Of a DNA stretch of 64,000 nucleotides, positions 9,654 through 21,085 are shown in pieces. Source of the DNA: Ariolimax columbianus (Eukaryota > Mollusca > Gastropoda > Stylommatophora > Arionidae); contig JAVGWX010000008.1 in assembly GCA_036924085.1 (NCBI GenBank), forward strand, positions 55,640,814-55,704,813, given 5' to 3'. The notes under the pieces are model-generated. The model was not told the origin of the DNA. It saw only the letters and a program-made list of their open reading frames with translations, and did not search any database. The first letter of the stretch is position 1. The number at the start of each line of letters is the position of its first letter. The position numbers and the translations under genes were made by a program.

Positions 9654-11402
9654 TTCTTCTTCTTTCTTCTTCTTCGTAAGCTGTCAAACGTCAATCTGTA
9701 TTTTTTGGAAAAAAGCAGCTGTCATCCTGAGGATGTCGATACTGCCATAGAGCTTGTCTAGTGTTGCCACTGGTGATGGCCACATGTGCTTTCTCTGATC
9801 CTCGTATGTCGGGCAGTTTTGCAGTAAATGTTCAGCGGTCATTTTCCCGGTACCACACGAGCATTCGTCAGTGCCACCTATCTTCAATTTGTTGAATAGG
9901 TGGTACCTCAGTCTATTGTGGCCTGTGCGCAGTCTGAAGACCACGACCTGCTCTCTTCTGTTCAACTGGTTATAGGCATCGTTTTTTGTGTAGCCAGTAT
10001 GTTCTATTTCCCATTTGGTCATGTATCTAGCTCTAATAAGCCGTTTTGACTCTTCGTAGGTCACACTAGGGTCTGATTGTGGTAGTCTTGCACCTTCTTT
10101 TGCCAGTCTGTCTGCCTCCTCGTTGCCTTGGATGTTACAGTGGGATGGAACCCACTGTACCACTACTCTTTTTGGTACGGACTACTGGCATAGTTGTCAG
10201 AGTACTGCTCTTAAATCATTAAGTTCAGTATTTTTCTGGCTTTTTAGTGCTGTTACTACAGCCAGACCATCTATAAACAGGACTATATGGCTTTCAATTC
10301 TTTTGCCTGTTACCATTTCATCTACTGCAGCCCTCAGTGCCTCTGCCTCCGCTCTGAAATTGCTGAAGTATTTTCCAGTTACCACTGACAATGTTATTTT
10401 TCCACCATTTTTTAGGATCAGAAAAACCTCTGCCCCTCCGTTCTGTGTTGTGTTTGTTACAGAACCGTCGGTGTATGCATGGGTCCAGTCCATGCTTGGG
10501 TAGTTTTTCGTTATGAACCTCAGGGTTATGTCTCTTCTTTTGTTTTCAGTCTGGCAGATCTTTTTTCCAATACCTGGTATATTTTCTACCACCTCTGGAA
10601 ATATATGCTGGCTCCAGTTAGGTTTGCGTGTGGTAAGGATCAGCTTTGGTGTTGTTAATGCATTCATAGGGTCTTCGCTCATCTTTGCTTTGGCTATTTC
10701 TGCAAAGTTTCTCCTCTTTAGTTTCTCATTTCCAAAATTATTTAGTCTCTGAGGCATTGGATGGTCTGTCAGTCTTCTGAGTTTCTCTGCTTGTTGCTGG
10801 GCTCTGCAGTCTCTCTTCTGTCGGTCATGGATTGCAGATTTGTAATATTTTCTAGTTCTACAATTGGGGTTGACTTCATGCCTCCTGTTATAACTCTCAT
10901 GGCTTGGTTTTGAAGTTTGCTAATTTTGTCAAAGTTCGCCTTTGCTGATGTGGTCCATGCCGCAATGCCATACTCGAGAACTGGTCTCACTCTTCCAGTG
11001 TACAGTTTCTTTAGTATACTTGCGTCTGCTCCCCAGTTTGTGCCATCAAGTTTACTGATGATTGCCATTCCTTGTCTTGCTCTCATTCGGTTTCTCTCGA
11101 TCTGACTTTTCCATGTCATGCGCCGGTCAAATGTGACTCCCATGTAGTTTGGGTTGTCGTTTGGCCGCAGGTATTTGCCGTTAAGACTTATTTTGGTGTT
11201 TTGGGGTTTGTTTGAAAGCGAGAATATCGTACATGTTGTTTTTTCCTCGTTTATTTTGACCAGCCATGAGTTCACCCACTCCTCCAGCGATGATAGGGCC
11301 TGCTGCATCCGATTACTTGCTATGGTGAGATTCTTTTCAGAGGTCCACATAGCCAGATCGTCTGCAAACATGGAGCTGTGGACTCTTCTTGGTATATTGG
11401 TA
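9654..11402 (-). pseudogene. RNase H-bearing LINE, antisense copy, three frame blocks
   Basis: Same family as 6522-7915 but extending further 5'. On the minus strand: block 1 at 11371-10769 starts at RT motif C (MFADDLAMW) and runs through NYMGVTFDRRMTW and the thumb; block 2 at 10757-10197 holds the RNase H amino half (HAYTDGSV, then FRAEAEALRAAVDEM); block 3 at 10163-9684 holds WVPSHCNIQGNEEADRLA, the CSCG knuckle and the end. The breaks near 10790 and 10180 are frameshifts. It ends in a CTT tract (GAA on the minus strand) at 9654-9676. It is truncated 5' at the palm. The 5' limit near 11402 is where SSMFADD homology begins. Confidence 0.85.
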
Positions 11403-11611
11403 GTGTGTAGGAATCATGGTGGAGGCTGGGATTTTTTTTACGTGGATCTTCTGGTAAAAATTCACCCGATCTCTGGGTAGTGAAATCGGACTTCCGTGTT
11501 CAGTGTCGAGCACGTTAAAAACTCCCTGGCAGTTGGAAATCGGAAAGAGTAGGATTAAAGGCCGTTGCCAGGATAAAATTGAAGTTAAAATCTACACAAA
11601 TTATTTGTACC
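11403..11611. other. unassigned DNA
   Basis: Flanking DNA between the antisense LINE and a fragment of the ~380 bp repeat. No feature recognised. Confidence 0.3.
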
Positions 11612-11730
11612 TCTTCTCGGGTGGTTTGTTAAGAGCAACTAAATGGCGCTTAACTGACTGCGGGTCTAATTAGCTCTAGTGTTTGTATTTATTAAAATGG
11701 TCTCGCACATCAGTAAACACTACCCCCCAA
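11612..11730 (+). repeat. ~380 bp dispersed repeat, internal fragment
   Basis: Matches the middle of the repeat at 3886-4265: gggtggtttgttaagagca, aaatggcgcttaactg, tagctctagtgtttg, attaaaatggtctcgcacat. Both ends are missing. It abuts a CR1-like 3' tail. Confidence 0.65.
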
Positions 11731-11732
11731 GA

Positions 11733-11795
11733 AACTGGTTGTATACAAACTCCGTAGAGTCGTCTTAACCAGTTTAAAGACGTTAAGTTAAGTTA
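11733..11795 (+). mobile_element. CR1-like LINE extreme 3' end
   Basis: Only the noncoding tail is present: aactggttgtatacaaactc, gtcgtcttaaccagtttaaa, then gacgttaagttaagttaag. The terminal gttaa/aagtt repeats pass directly into the minisatellite that follows. Confidence 0.7.
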
Positions 11796-12425
11796 AGTGG
11801 AGTGGAGTGGATTGAAGTGGAGTGTGGATTGAAGTGAAGTGGAGTGGATTGAAGTGAAGTGGAGTAAAGTTGAGTGGAGTCGAGCCGAACCTTGCAACGT
11901 CAAGTTACGTTAAGTTAGGTGAAGTAAGTGGAGTGAAGGGGAGTGGAGTCGAGTTGAGACGAGCCGAGCCATGCCACGTCACGTTACGTTAAGAGGAGGG
12001 GAGTTAATTGAAGTGAAGTGGAGTCGAGTTGAGTCGAGATGAGCCATGCCACGTCACGTTACGTTAAGTTAATTTAAGTTAAGTGGAGTGGAGTGGAGTG
12101 GATTGGATTAAAGTGAAGTGGAGTCGAGTGGAGTCGAGCCGAGCCATGTCACGTTACGTTAAGTTAATTTAAGTTAAGTGGAGTGGAGTGGATTGGATTG
12201 AAGTGAAGTGGAGTCGAGCCGAGCCATGTCACGTCACGTTACGTTAAGTGGAGTGGAGTGGATTGAAGTGAAGTGGAGTCGAGTGGAGGTGAGTCGAGCC
12301 ATGTCACGTTACGTTAAGTGAAGGGGAGTTAATTGAAGTGAAGTGCAGTCGAGTGGAGTCGAGCCGAACCATGCCACGTCATGTCACATTACGTTAAGTT
12401 AAGTTAAGTGGAGTGGTGTGGAGTG
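11780..12425 (+). repeat. GTTAAG/GTGGA-rich minisatellite
   Basis: About 640 bp of degenerate tandem units mixing aagttaagttaag with agtggagtggattgaagtg and a recurring gagccatgtcacgttacgtt block. Larger units of very roughly 55-80 bp recur (gtcgagccgagccatg appears repeatedly). It starts inside the gttaagttaag terminus of a CR1-like LINE tail, which looks like its seed. Confidence 0.85.
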
Positions 12426-12477
12426 TTTATAAACAGGTTTTGATCTTTACTATGTCCATTTACGGCTAAAAAAAATA

Positions 12478-12900
12478 AAAGAAGATACATAGTGGAAACG
12501 TGTAAAGATATAGAAAACCTACAGCAACAAGGCAGAGAGAGAGAAACCTTTAGGGCAATAAGAACACTGGCAAGGGAGTTTCCGAGTATACCGAGATCAA
12601 CAAGCCGTTGTCTTAGTATCTGGGCAAACATCAGATTGGTTTGCAGTACAAAAGGGAGTACGACAGAGATGTATCCTCTCACCTTATCTGTACAACATAT
12701 ATGCGGAATGTATAATGAGACATGTTCGAGATGACGTGAATATTGAAATGTTCGACCCATTTCCGATTGGGGGGTACGAGATTCCAGAGTTACGATACGC
12801 AGATGACACAGTGATACTATCAGGAAGTGCAAAAGGGCTACAGCAGCTACTTTCAGCTATTCCTACATGCTGTTGCAAACCGCTACTGAACGCCCTTTCC
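12478..12900 (+). pseudogene. LINE relic with internal deletion: linker joined to RT palm
   Basis: The first part (about 12483-12612) reads RYIVETCKDIENLQQQGRER, the basic linker found upstream of RT in some LINEs. The second part (about 12625-12850, another frame) reads QTSDWFAVQKGVRQRCILS, then YLYNIYAECIMRHV, then LRYADDTVILSGSAKGLQQL, with catalytic motif C YADD present. The fingers and motif A that should lie between are gone. A QRC sequence replaces the usual QGC. Confidence 0.75.
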
Positions 12901-12936
12901 GGTGCACAGAAGAGTGATATTACTTATGACGGGCAT

Positions 12937-12981
12937 ACAACAACAACAACAACAATAACAACAACAACAAAAACAACAACA
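12937..12981 (+). repeat. (ACA)n microsatellite
   Basis: Imperfect ACA repeat about 45 bp long, close to the 3' end of the preceding LINE relic. Confidence 0.85.
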
Positions 12982-13447
12982 TGATGTTGTGCCTTTTGAA
13001 GTCAGGATGTCGGCTCTTTCATTGTTATAAACTAACTATACAGGAACCGTGGTTACAAGAAATGCTTTCTTGGCATGGATCAAGTCACACACTTGACTCT
13101 AACCCTTTTCATGTAGCCGTAGAAACTTATTCACTTTTCTAATCGTGTTTACTTACACTCAACTCTATCAAATCATATTCTTATTAATAACTGTACCTGT
13201 ACCTCGCTTAGTGTTAGTGAAGTAAATGTGGCGAGTACGGGAGTTGGCCACTCCACCTCATAAAAAGCTGAGGAAAAGTACAGTGAAGTCTGTAACACTT
13301 CAACCTCGACAGCAGAGAGTCCTTCATGATTACCTTTTCCTTTTCTTGCTAAAACCAATTACCTCGCATCCTTTTTAACACCTGTACCAATTAAGTCATT
13401 AAACAATATACATCTTTCTTTCCTTCCTTTTCAGTTCTTCCTCTTGT
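12982..13447. other. unassigned DNA
   Basis: No recognised feature. Confidence 0.3.
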
Positions 13448-13454
13448 CTGTCTT

Positions 13455-13493
<39 letters not shown>

Positions 13494-13525
13494 CACTCTC
13501 GCTCTCTCTCTCTCTCTCTCTCTCT
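13448..13525 (+). repeat. (CT)n microsatellite
   Basis: Two CT runs separated by a short interruption near 13489-13500. Confidence 0.9.
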
Positions 13526-13805
13526 ACACCTTGGTCTTCTTGTTTCTCTGTACTCTCCACAATCAATGCTACCAACTAATGTGTGACAAACATGAACTCC
13601 AATGTCCGCCGCCCACTACCAGTTAAGGAACATCACAAAATGCACAAGGGAGTAAAGCTCACGAACAAAAACATGCCTTGAACACCTGCCAACCGTAGCG
13701 ACAATCCGCTGAACAAACTTGATTATGTTAAGGAAAGAATGTCAGAATATAAACACAGCCAACTCGCTGTTTTTATTCATGGATACATCAAATAATTCAA
13801 ATATA
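13526..13805. other. unassigned DNA
   Basis: No recognised feature. Confidence 0.3.
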
Positions 13806-14215
13806 CTGCAGTCGGGGATGTTGTGGTAGAAACTTCCCTATAAGAGGGCTCAGCTTTTATGAGATGGGGGTAGCCAGTTCCCTTCCTTGCTGTCTTGACT
13901 TACAATATCACGGATATGTAAATTTATTTCCATATCAGTCATTACCGCCAGGGCTGAGGTACTGGAATCTTCATTCTTCTGATACACACACCATACACTG
14001 GCCAATGCGTCATGATACCGCCCAAACGGATACAGTCTGGAGTGGAAAAAGGCAAGTCTTCTCCACAGACTCAAGAAAGGCAAACCTCTAATCAAACTAA
14101 ACACTTCAGCTTTTGTGAGAAGCAATACCTGTCCCTCTCTCATTTTTCCTAACAGTAAATCGGGTACTCATTTACAGCTAGGTTGGCTGGAACAAGTTGC
14201 AACCGGAGAGAAGCA
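13806..14215 (+). repeat. SINE-like repeat with shared 'catttacagct' core
   Basis: Starts gcagtcggggatgttgtgg, holds tagccagttcccttccttgc, and ends actcatttacagctaggttggctgg. Equivalent landmarks in the same order occur at 45814-45945 and 59055-59195, and the core alone at 57475-57610. No coding capacity. It is a degenerate interspersed repeat. Confidence 0.5.
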
Positions 14216-16051
14216 GCTTCCCCCCCCTCCCCCCCAAAAAAACAACGTTGCATCCTACGCTCTCTATGTACATATGCTGTGGTCTTGTTTCCTTGAACAT
14301 GTCTCTATGGGAATCACACTTTTTCTTCTGCTTATCTCATGGAATAATCATTCCTTCGTGGTTGTACGCTCACATATCTATTTAATTGTTTTCTTGTAAG
14401 TAAATGATCAATGTTTTGTTATTATCATTGTCATGCTTATCATCATCATCATCTTCTATCAGCTTGTGTCGGTAGAAGGCGAGGGGAGGAGATGCAGTTT
14501 AATGTCGGGTGCCATTTTCGTCGCTGATGTTATTCACATTCAGTGATTTCAAACGTGGTAGGGGACATAACTAAACAAATACACAAAATAAAAACATTAA
14601 GAGTTATCCCATCATAAAAAATTTGCGTGAGAGGTTCTGGCTTGGGCATCTCCCCTCTTTATCCAGGTACAACCTAGAACGAGTGAGCTATGGCCCTACA
14701 CCAGAACCACATGGACGTGTACATTGGCATCTGTACACTGAAGGCGATAGGTGTTAATTATCCACCCGACCAAATTTCTCACGCTTGTTGTCGTCCTCGT
14801 GCACGACATATGGGGAGGAACAACTCGCGACCCCAGGCGCTCGTCGGCGACGATTGTGACAGCAAAGCCGTGCTTATCACAAGAGCTGAACCTTGGACCT
14901 TGACCGGCGTCGAAGTCATGGAGCGAACTAGACAAGTAACTGGCAGAAGACAACACTGGCTGCTCCTGTAGCTGTTAATAGTAAAGTTATAGCTAACATA
15001 TATGCTGATGCCTGTTTAAGCTACCTCTGTTCTGGTAACAGCGGCTCGCATATTGTTTTCAAAAAGGAATTTAATAATATCCATATAATGTAAATAAATT
15101 TTAGAAATTGCCCAAGAGTAAAGTTTGTATAGTATGCTGCATTAAACACACCCTTAACTATTAGAAATATTAGCTTTATTTTAATGTGATTATTAAATGA
15201 TGTATAATATTGTGATGCATTTATTACATCCCTTTCTTTTCAATTCATTGCCCTTGTGGCGAAGTAATTATTGTCCGTGTAAATACAGTTCACTACTAGG
15301 TCGTGTAACTTTTATCTAGCTATCGAAGATCTGTGCTGAGAGTTGTTTATGGTCAAGCGTGCTTATATTGTGTGTGTGCTACTTTCAAATTGTTGGATTT
15401 AATGAGACGTTAGCAAAGGTATGGAGACTTTTTTGTTTGTAAATTTCTCTAACATCCCATCTGTAGATTGTTAATCTTATTGTACATATTCATATTTCAA
15501 ACTGTACATTTTTTTTAAACAGGACACCCGTGACCATCATTATAATCACACTAATCATATGGAGGAATCTTGCATGTTCATTACTGGCTGAATAAATGTA
15601 GAAGTAATATTCATAACATAACATCTGAAATACGTAAATATTAAATCGAACCTTATTCCAGTGTATGTTTGTTTCTTGTTTATTTCACCAGACGCACAAG
15701 ATGCTATATTCACGAATGTAAACAAACAGATGCTAAAGTACACATTCCTAAAGTCCAGGTATTGATAAATCTGCTCTTTGCTGTCAGTCTGTGTACATAT
15801 GGTTTATTCGAGTAATGGTACTATTAACATACACCAAATGGAAAGCCTGGTAATGTAGTAATACATACCTTATTATTTTAAACATACCTTCACGCACACA
15901 TGCACATATTGCTTTGCGTGTGTGTGTACGTGTGTGTACAACTGTGTAAAGTCCTTCAGTATTGACAGATTTCCAAGACTTAGTAATACTTCCTACATAC
16001 TGTTCATACTGGCTTTTAAAAATGCAGCTCTAAAATTGCTTGCATAACCCC
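14216..16051. other. unassigned intergenic DNA left of the macrosatellite
   Basis: It contains a C-rich run at 14219-14233, a small CAT repeat near 14440-14455 and a TG-rich stretch near 15915-15940. The open frames at 14690-14971 lie on both strands, have no recognisable domain and are not supported as genes. Confidence 0.4.
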
Positions 16052-16189
16052 TTTGTTTGGTTCTGTTGCTGTTGATTCAGCCATTTAGCAACTACATACT
16101 CACTAGGAGTTTAGCTTGTTTGTTAATGTCAGTGTGTGCAAACAGATAAAGGGTTTGAGAGTCGGTAATACTATTGTGGTTAACATGTG
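16052..16189 (-). mobile_element. LINE 5' end remnant at the left edge of unit 1
   Basis: Identical to the sequence at 23222-23360, which in unit 1/2 continues an antisense LINE 5' end (minus-strand start MAESTATEPNKP). Here the match starts abruptly at 16052, so the left border of the array cuts through the LINE. Confidence 0.75.
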
Positions 16190-16344
16190 GATAGTAAGAT
16201 AATATGTAGGAATTTAAATATTGTTGTGTATGTGTTAGCATGTGGACAGTAAGATACTATGTAGAAGATTATAACTTGGTGTCAGCCTGCTAATATGTTG
16301 ATAGTGAGTTACTATGTAGGACATTAAAGCTAGTGTTAGTCTAC

Positions 16345-16715
16345 TAGCGACTACAGCGACACATCCTTAGCACTCATTGGTACGATTTTGTCTGGAATGT
16401 AGATGTTTCAGCAAAGACACATTTCCCCCCATCTCAGTTATTCTGGAATGTCACAGCATTTTCCTGTTCGGTCATGTTGTCCACCTGGACAAGGAAGTCC
16501 CAGCTCACCAGATTCTTCAAAAGACAGTCAACAGTGTAAACGGCCTTCACCCTGCTGGCTGGAATCGCCGTAGAGGTCGTCACCGAAACACGTGGCTTCA
16601 ACAGGTAGCGGCTTCCCCATATGCCTTAGAGGAGGCCTGGCAGCATGCAGTTACAACTGGACATGGTGCTGTTCATCCGACGTAACAGGCCCCAGACACC
16701 TAAGGGAACATTATT
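16345..16715 (+). pseudogene. RTE-like LINE 3' end inside unit 1 satellite
   Basis: The open stretch 16377-16685 carries the carboxyl end of an RTE-like RT: FLFGHVVHLDKEVPAHQILQ, then AGWNRRRGRHRNTWLQQVAA, an arginine-rich segment typical of these elements. The noncoding end reads caggccccagacacctaagg followed by aacattattatg, matching the relic at 62575-62880 that ends in ATT repeats. It is flanked on both sides by 55 bp monomers, so it inserted into the satellite before the units duplicated. Confidence 0.8.
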
Positions 16716-16894
16716 ATGTTAGTCTACTAACATGTGGATAGTAAGATATTTTTCAAGACAGTAAATCTCCAAGTTGGTTATCATCTGTTGATTTGTAACT
16801 AGTAAGATCTTATGTAGGAGATTAAAGCTCAGTATCTGACTTCTAACATGTGGATAGTAAGATAATATGTAGATCATTAAATCCTGGTGTCCCT

Positions 16895-16975
16895 TCAGGT
16901 CGGAGTGGCTGCACCACAGCTTCTGTCTCAGCGCTGCGTCCTCTGGTAACTGATTTCACTAAAACATGAAGTCTG
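16895..16975 (+). other. short non-satellite insert in monomer array
   Basis: A GC-richer stretch (ggtcggagtggctgcaccac, then agcgctgcgtcctctggtaa) interrupts the 55 bp rhythm. It is present at the same relative place in all four units (also near 24287, 29447 and 34351), so it predates the array. Origin unknown. Confidence 0.5.
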
Positions 16976-19900
16976 TTAACATGGTGACAGTAAAATGCTA
17001 TGTAGGACATACGTTTTGGTGTTGGACTGTTAATTTATAGATTCTATCGTATTATTTAGGACTGTAAAGTTTGGTGGCCGTCTACATCTGTTGCTATGTG
17101 GAAAGAAAGATATGTAAGGTATCAAATCTCAGTGGCGGTCTGTTAACACGTGGATAGTAAGAAAATATGTAGGGTTTCAAATCTCAGTGGTGGTCTCTGT
17201 TATCATGTAGATAGTAAGATACTATGTAGGGGATCAAATCTTCATGTTGGTCTGTTATCATCGGGATAGTAAGATAAGATGGAGGGTATCAAATCTCGGT
17301 GCTGGTCTGTTAACGCTGTTAACGTGGGGGTGGTAAGATAATATGTAGGGTATCAAATCTTGGTGTTGGTCTATTAACATGGGAATGGTAAGATAATATG
17401 TACGGTACCAAATCTCGGTGCTGGTCTGTTAACGTGGGGATAGTAAGATAATATGTAGGGTATCAAATCTTGTTGTTGGTCTATTAACATGGGAATGGTA
17501 AGATTATATGTAGGGTATCAAACCTCGGTGCTGATCTGTTAACATGGGAATGGTAAGATAATATGTAGAGTATCAAATCATGGTGCTGGTCTGTAAATTT
17601 GTAGATGATAAGTTAATATGTAGGATATCAAATCTCGTTGTTGGTCTGTTAACGTGGGGATGGTAAGATAATATGTATGGCAGTAAAGCTCAGTGTTATT
17701 CTGGCATGTGGATTTAAAGATAAAATGTAGGACATTGAAGCTTGTGTGGATCTATTTATATGTGATTAGTAGGATAATATGCACGACATTAATAGACATG
17801 GTCAGTTTGTTTAGATGTGAAAAGTAAGATACTATATGGGACAGTAAAGCTTGTTGTAGGTCTACATCTTTTGCCTTGTGAATATCAAGATAATATTTAG
17901 GACAATAAACCTCGGTGTCATTCTGTTTCCATAGTGATAGTCAGATAATAAGATAATTAAGCCTACTGCTATCTCTTTATTTGTGGAACAGAAGATTATT
18001 TTTTTTTTTTTTTTTGCGATAAGGCTCAGTGTGGGTCTATTAATAATTTGATTAGAAACATTTTTTTTACAACACTACAGCTCGGTGTTTGTCTGTTGAC
18101 ATGGAGACAGCAGGAAGCCGTTATAACATTCAGTCTTGGTCTCTGTCTGTTTACAAAACGAAGGTAAGACATTGTAAAGGACATTAAAGCTTGATATTTG
18201 CCTGTTAACATCTGGGTATGAACAGGATATGTAGGACAATAAAGCTCAGTGTTGGTATGTTAACGTGTGGAAAGTAAAATACTATGTAGGGCATCACCGC
18301 TCATTTTTGGTCTGTTTACCTGGGGATAATAATATACTATATAGGATACCTAATCATGATGTTGGTCTGTTTTCATGTGGATAGTGAGATAATATATAGA
18401 GCATTATATCTCGGTTGCTGTGTATTAACATTTGGACATTAGGAAAATATGTAGGACATGAAAGTTCACTGTTGGTGTGTTAACAAGTGGATAGTATGAT
18501 GCTATGTAGCAAAGTAAAGCTTGCTGTTGTTCTGTTAACATGTGAAAAGTAAAACAATATGTTGGACATTAAAGATTCCTATGAGACTGCTAGCTTTTGG
18601 ACAGTAAGATAACCTGTAGGACATTAACAAATAAGAATGGTTTGTTAACATGCAAACAGTTTAATAGTACATGGGACAATAAAACTCAGTGTCTGTCTGC
18701 TAATAGTTGTAGAGTAAGATACTACGTAGGTCATCTATGCTAAAAGCTTGGTGTTTGTTTATTATCATGTGAACAGTAAGATATTATTTTTAACAGTTAA
18801 GCTCAGCATCTGCCTGTTAACATGTAGTTTGCAATATATTATGTATTGCACTAAAATGAGGTGTTGGTCTGCTTCTGTTGACAGTAAGATACTTTATAGG
18901 ACATTCAAGCTCTCTGTTGGTTTGTTAACATTGAAGCAGTGAGAAACTTTTTAGGACATTCAAGCTCTGTGTTGGTTTGTTAACATTGAGGCAGTGAGAA
19001 ACTGTGTAGGACATTGAAGCTCTGTGTTGGTTTGTTAACATTGAGGCAGTGAGAAACTGTGTAGGACATTCAAGCTCTGTGTTTTTTTGTCAACATTGTG
19101 ACAATGAGAAACTATATAGGACATTCAAGCTCTGTGTTGTTTTGTTAACATTGAGGCAGTAAGAAACTGTGTAGGACATTCAAGCTCTGTGTTGTTTTGT
19201 TAACATTGAGGCAGTAAGAAACTGTGTAGGACATTCAAGCTCTGTGTTGGTTTGTTAACATTGTGGCAGTAAGAAACTATGTAGTGCATCAATGCTCTGG
19301 ATCAGTCTTTAACATCTAGATAGTAGATAGTGTATAGCACATTAAATCTAGAGTTGGTTTGTTAATATGTGGATTGTAAGATTTTATGTAGGACATTAAA
19401 GCTTTCTGTCTGATAACATTGGGATTGTACAATATTTTGAATGACAATAAAGCTTAATATTGGTCTGTTAATATACAGATAACAAATTACTATGTAGGAC
19501 TGTAATGTTTTGTATAAGTGTACATCTGTTTACATGGGATAGTACGATACGTTATGGGACAATACAGTTTATTATATGTATGTTAATATTCTAACAGTAA
19601 GGTATTATATAAATGACTGTTAGCATGTGTTTAGGTAGATACTTTGTGGGACATTAAAACTTGATGTTGGCATGTTAACTTGTGGATAGTAAGATGCTAT
19701 ATATAGGACCTTAAAACTTGATGTAGCATAGTAAGATGCTAACTAGGACTATAATGCCCAGGGTAGGTATGTTAACATGTGGATAGTAAGATACTAGCTA
19801 GGACTGTAATGCCCAGGGTCGGTTTGTGAACATGTGCATAGTAAGATACTAGCTAGGACTGTAATGCCTGAGGGTGAGTTTGTTAGCATGTGGATAGTAA

Positions 19901-21085
19901 GACACTAGCTAGGATTGTAATGCCCAGGGTGGGTTTGGTAACATGTGGATAGTAAGATACTAGCTAGAACTGTAATGCCTGAGGGTGAGTTTATTAACAT
20001 GTGGATAGTAAGATACTAGCTAGGACTGTAATTCCCAGGGTGGGTTTGTTAACATGTGTATAGTAAGATACTAGCTAAGACTGTAATGCCTGAGGGTGAG
20101 TTTGTTAACATGTGGATAGTAAGATACTAGATAGGACTGTAATGCACAGGGTGGGTTTGTTAACATGGGGAAAGTATGATACTAGCTAGGACTGTAATGC
20201 CTGAAGGTGAGTTTGTTAACATGTGGATAGTAAGATACTAGCTAGGACTGTAATGCCCAGGGTGAGTTTGTTAACATGTGGATAGTAAGATACTAGCTAG
20301 GACTGTAATGCCCAGGGTAGGTTTTTTAACATGTTGATAGTAAGATACTAGCTAGGACTGTAATGCCGAGGGTGGGTTTATTAACATGTGGATAGTAAGA
20401 TACAAGCTAGGACTGTAATGCCTGAGGGTGAATTTGTTAACATGTGGATAGTAAGATGCTAGCTAGGACTGTAATGCCTTAGAGTGAGTTTGTTAACATG
20501 TTGATAGTAAAGTACTAGCTAGGACTGTAATGCTCAGGGTCAGTTTGTTAACATGTGGATAGTAAGATACTAGCTAGGACTGTAATTCCCACGGTGGGTT
20601 TGTTAACATGTAGATACTAGCTAGGACTGTAATGCCTGAGGGTGAGTTTGTTAATATGTGGATAGTAAGATACTAGCTAGGACTGTAATGCCCACGGTGG
20701 GTTTGTTAACATGTGGATACTAAGATAATAGCTAGGACTGTAATGCCTGAGGGTGAGTTTGTTAACATGTGGATAGTAAGATACTAGCTGGGACTGTAAT
20801 GCCTGAGAGTGAGTTTGTTAACATGTTGATAATAAGATACTAGCTAGTACTGTAATGCCCAAGGTGAGTTTGTTAACATGTGGATAATAAGATACTAGTT
20901 AGGAATGTAATGCCCAGGGTAGGTTTTTTAAAATGTGGATAGTAAGATACTAGCTAGGACTGTAATGCCCAGGGTCGGTTTGTTAACATGTGGATAGTAA
21001 GATACTAGCTAGGACTGTAATGCCCAGGGTGAGTTTGTTAACATGTGGATAGTAAAATAATATTTCAGACATTAATGCTTATTGT

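Larger units (their letters stand above)
16190..21085 (+). repeat. unit 1 minisatellite, ~55 bp monomers
   Basis: Monomers share gttaacatgtggatagtaag, then atact-tgtaggacatta or, in the right third, atactagctaggactgtaat followed by gcccagggtgggttt or gcctgagggtgagttt. Monomers at 16190-18890 are diverged. A local subarray at about 18890-19280 (attcaagctctgtgttggtt) is more uniform. The block at about 19740-21050 is the most homogeneous, with roughly two dozen copies. GTTAAC and CTAGCTAG palindromes recur in each monomer of that block. Confidence 0.9.

Noticed and set aside
11780..12425. Telomere-like repeat
   Set aside because: The units are gttaag/gtggag words of mixed length, not TTAGGG or another known telomere repeat.
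14690..14971. 93-codon open frame as a small gene
   Set aside because: An 86-codon frame occupies the opposite strand, and there is no domain, splice or promoter evidence.
16377..16685. Host gene coding a 102-residue Arg-rich protein
   Set aside because: FGHVV, AHQILQ and the RRRGRHRNTW block place it at the carboxyl end of an RTE-like reverse transcriptase.
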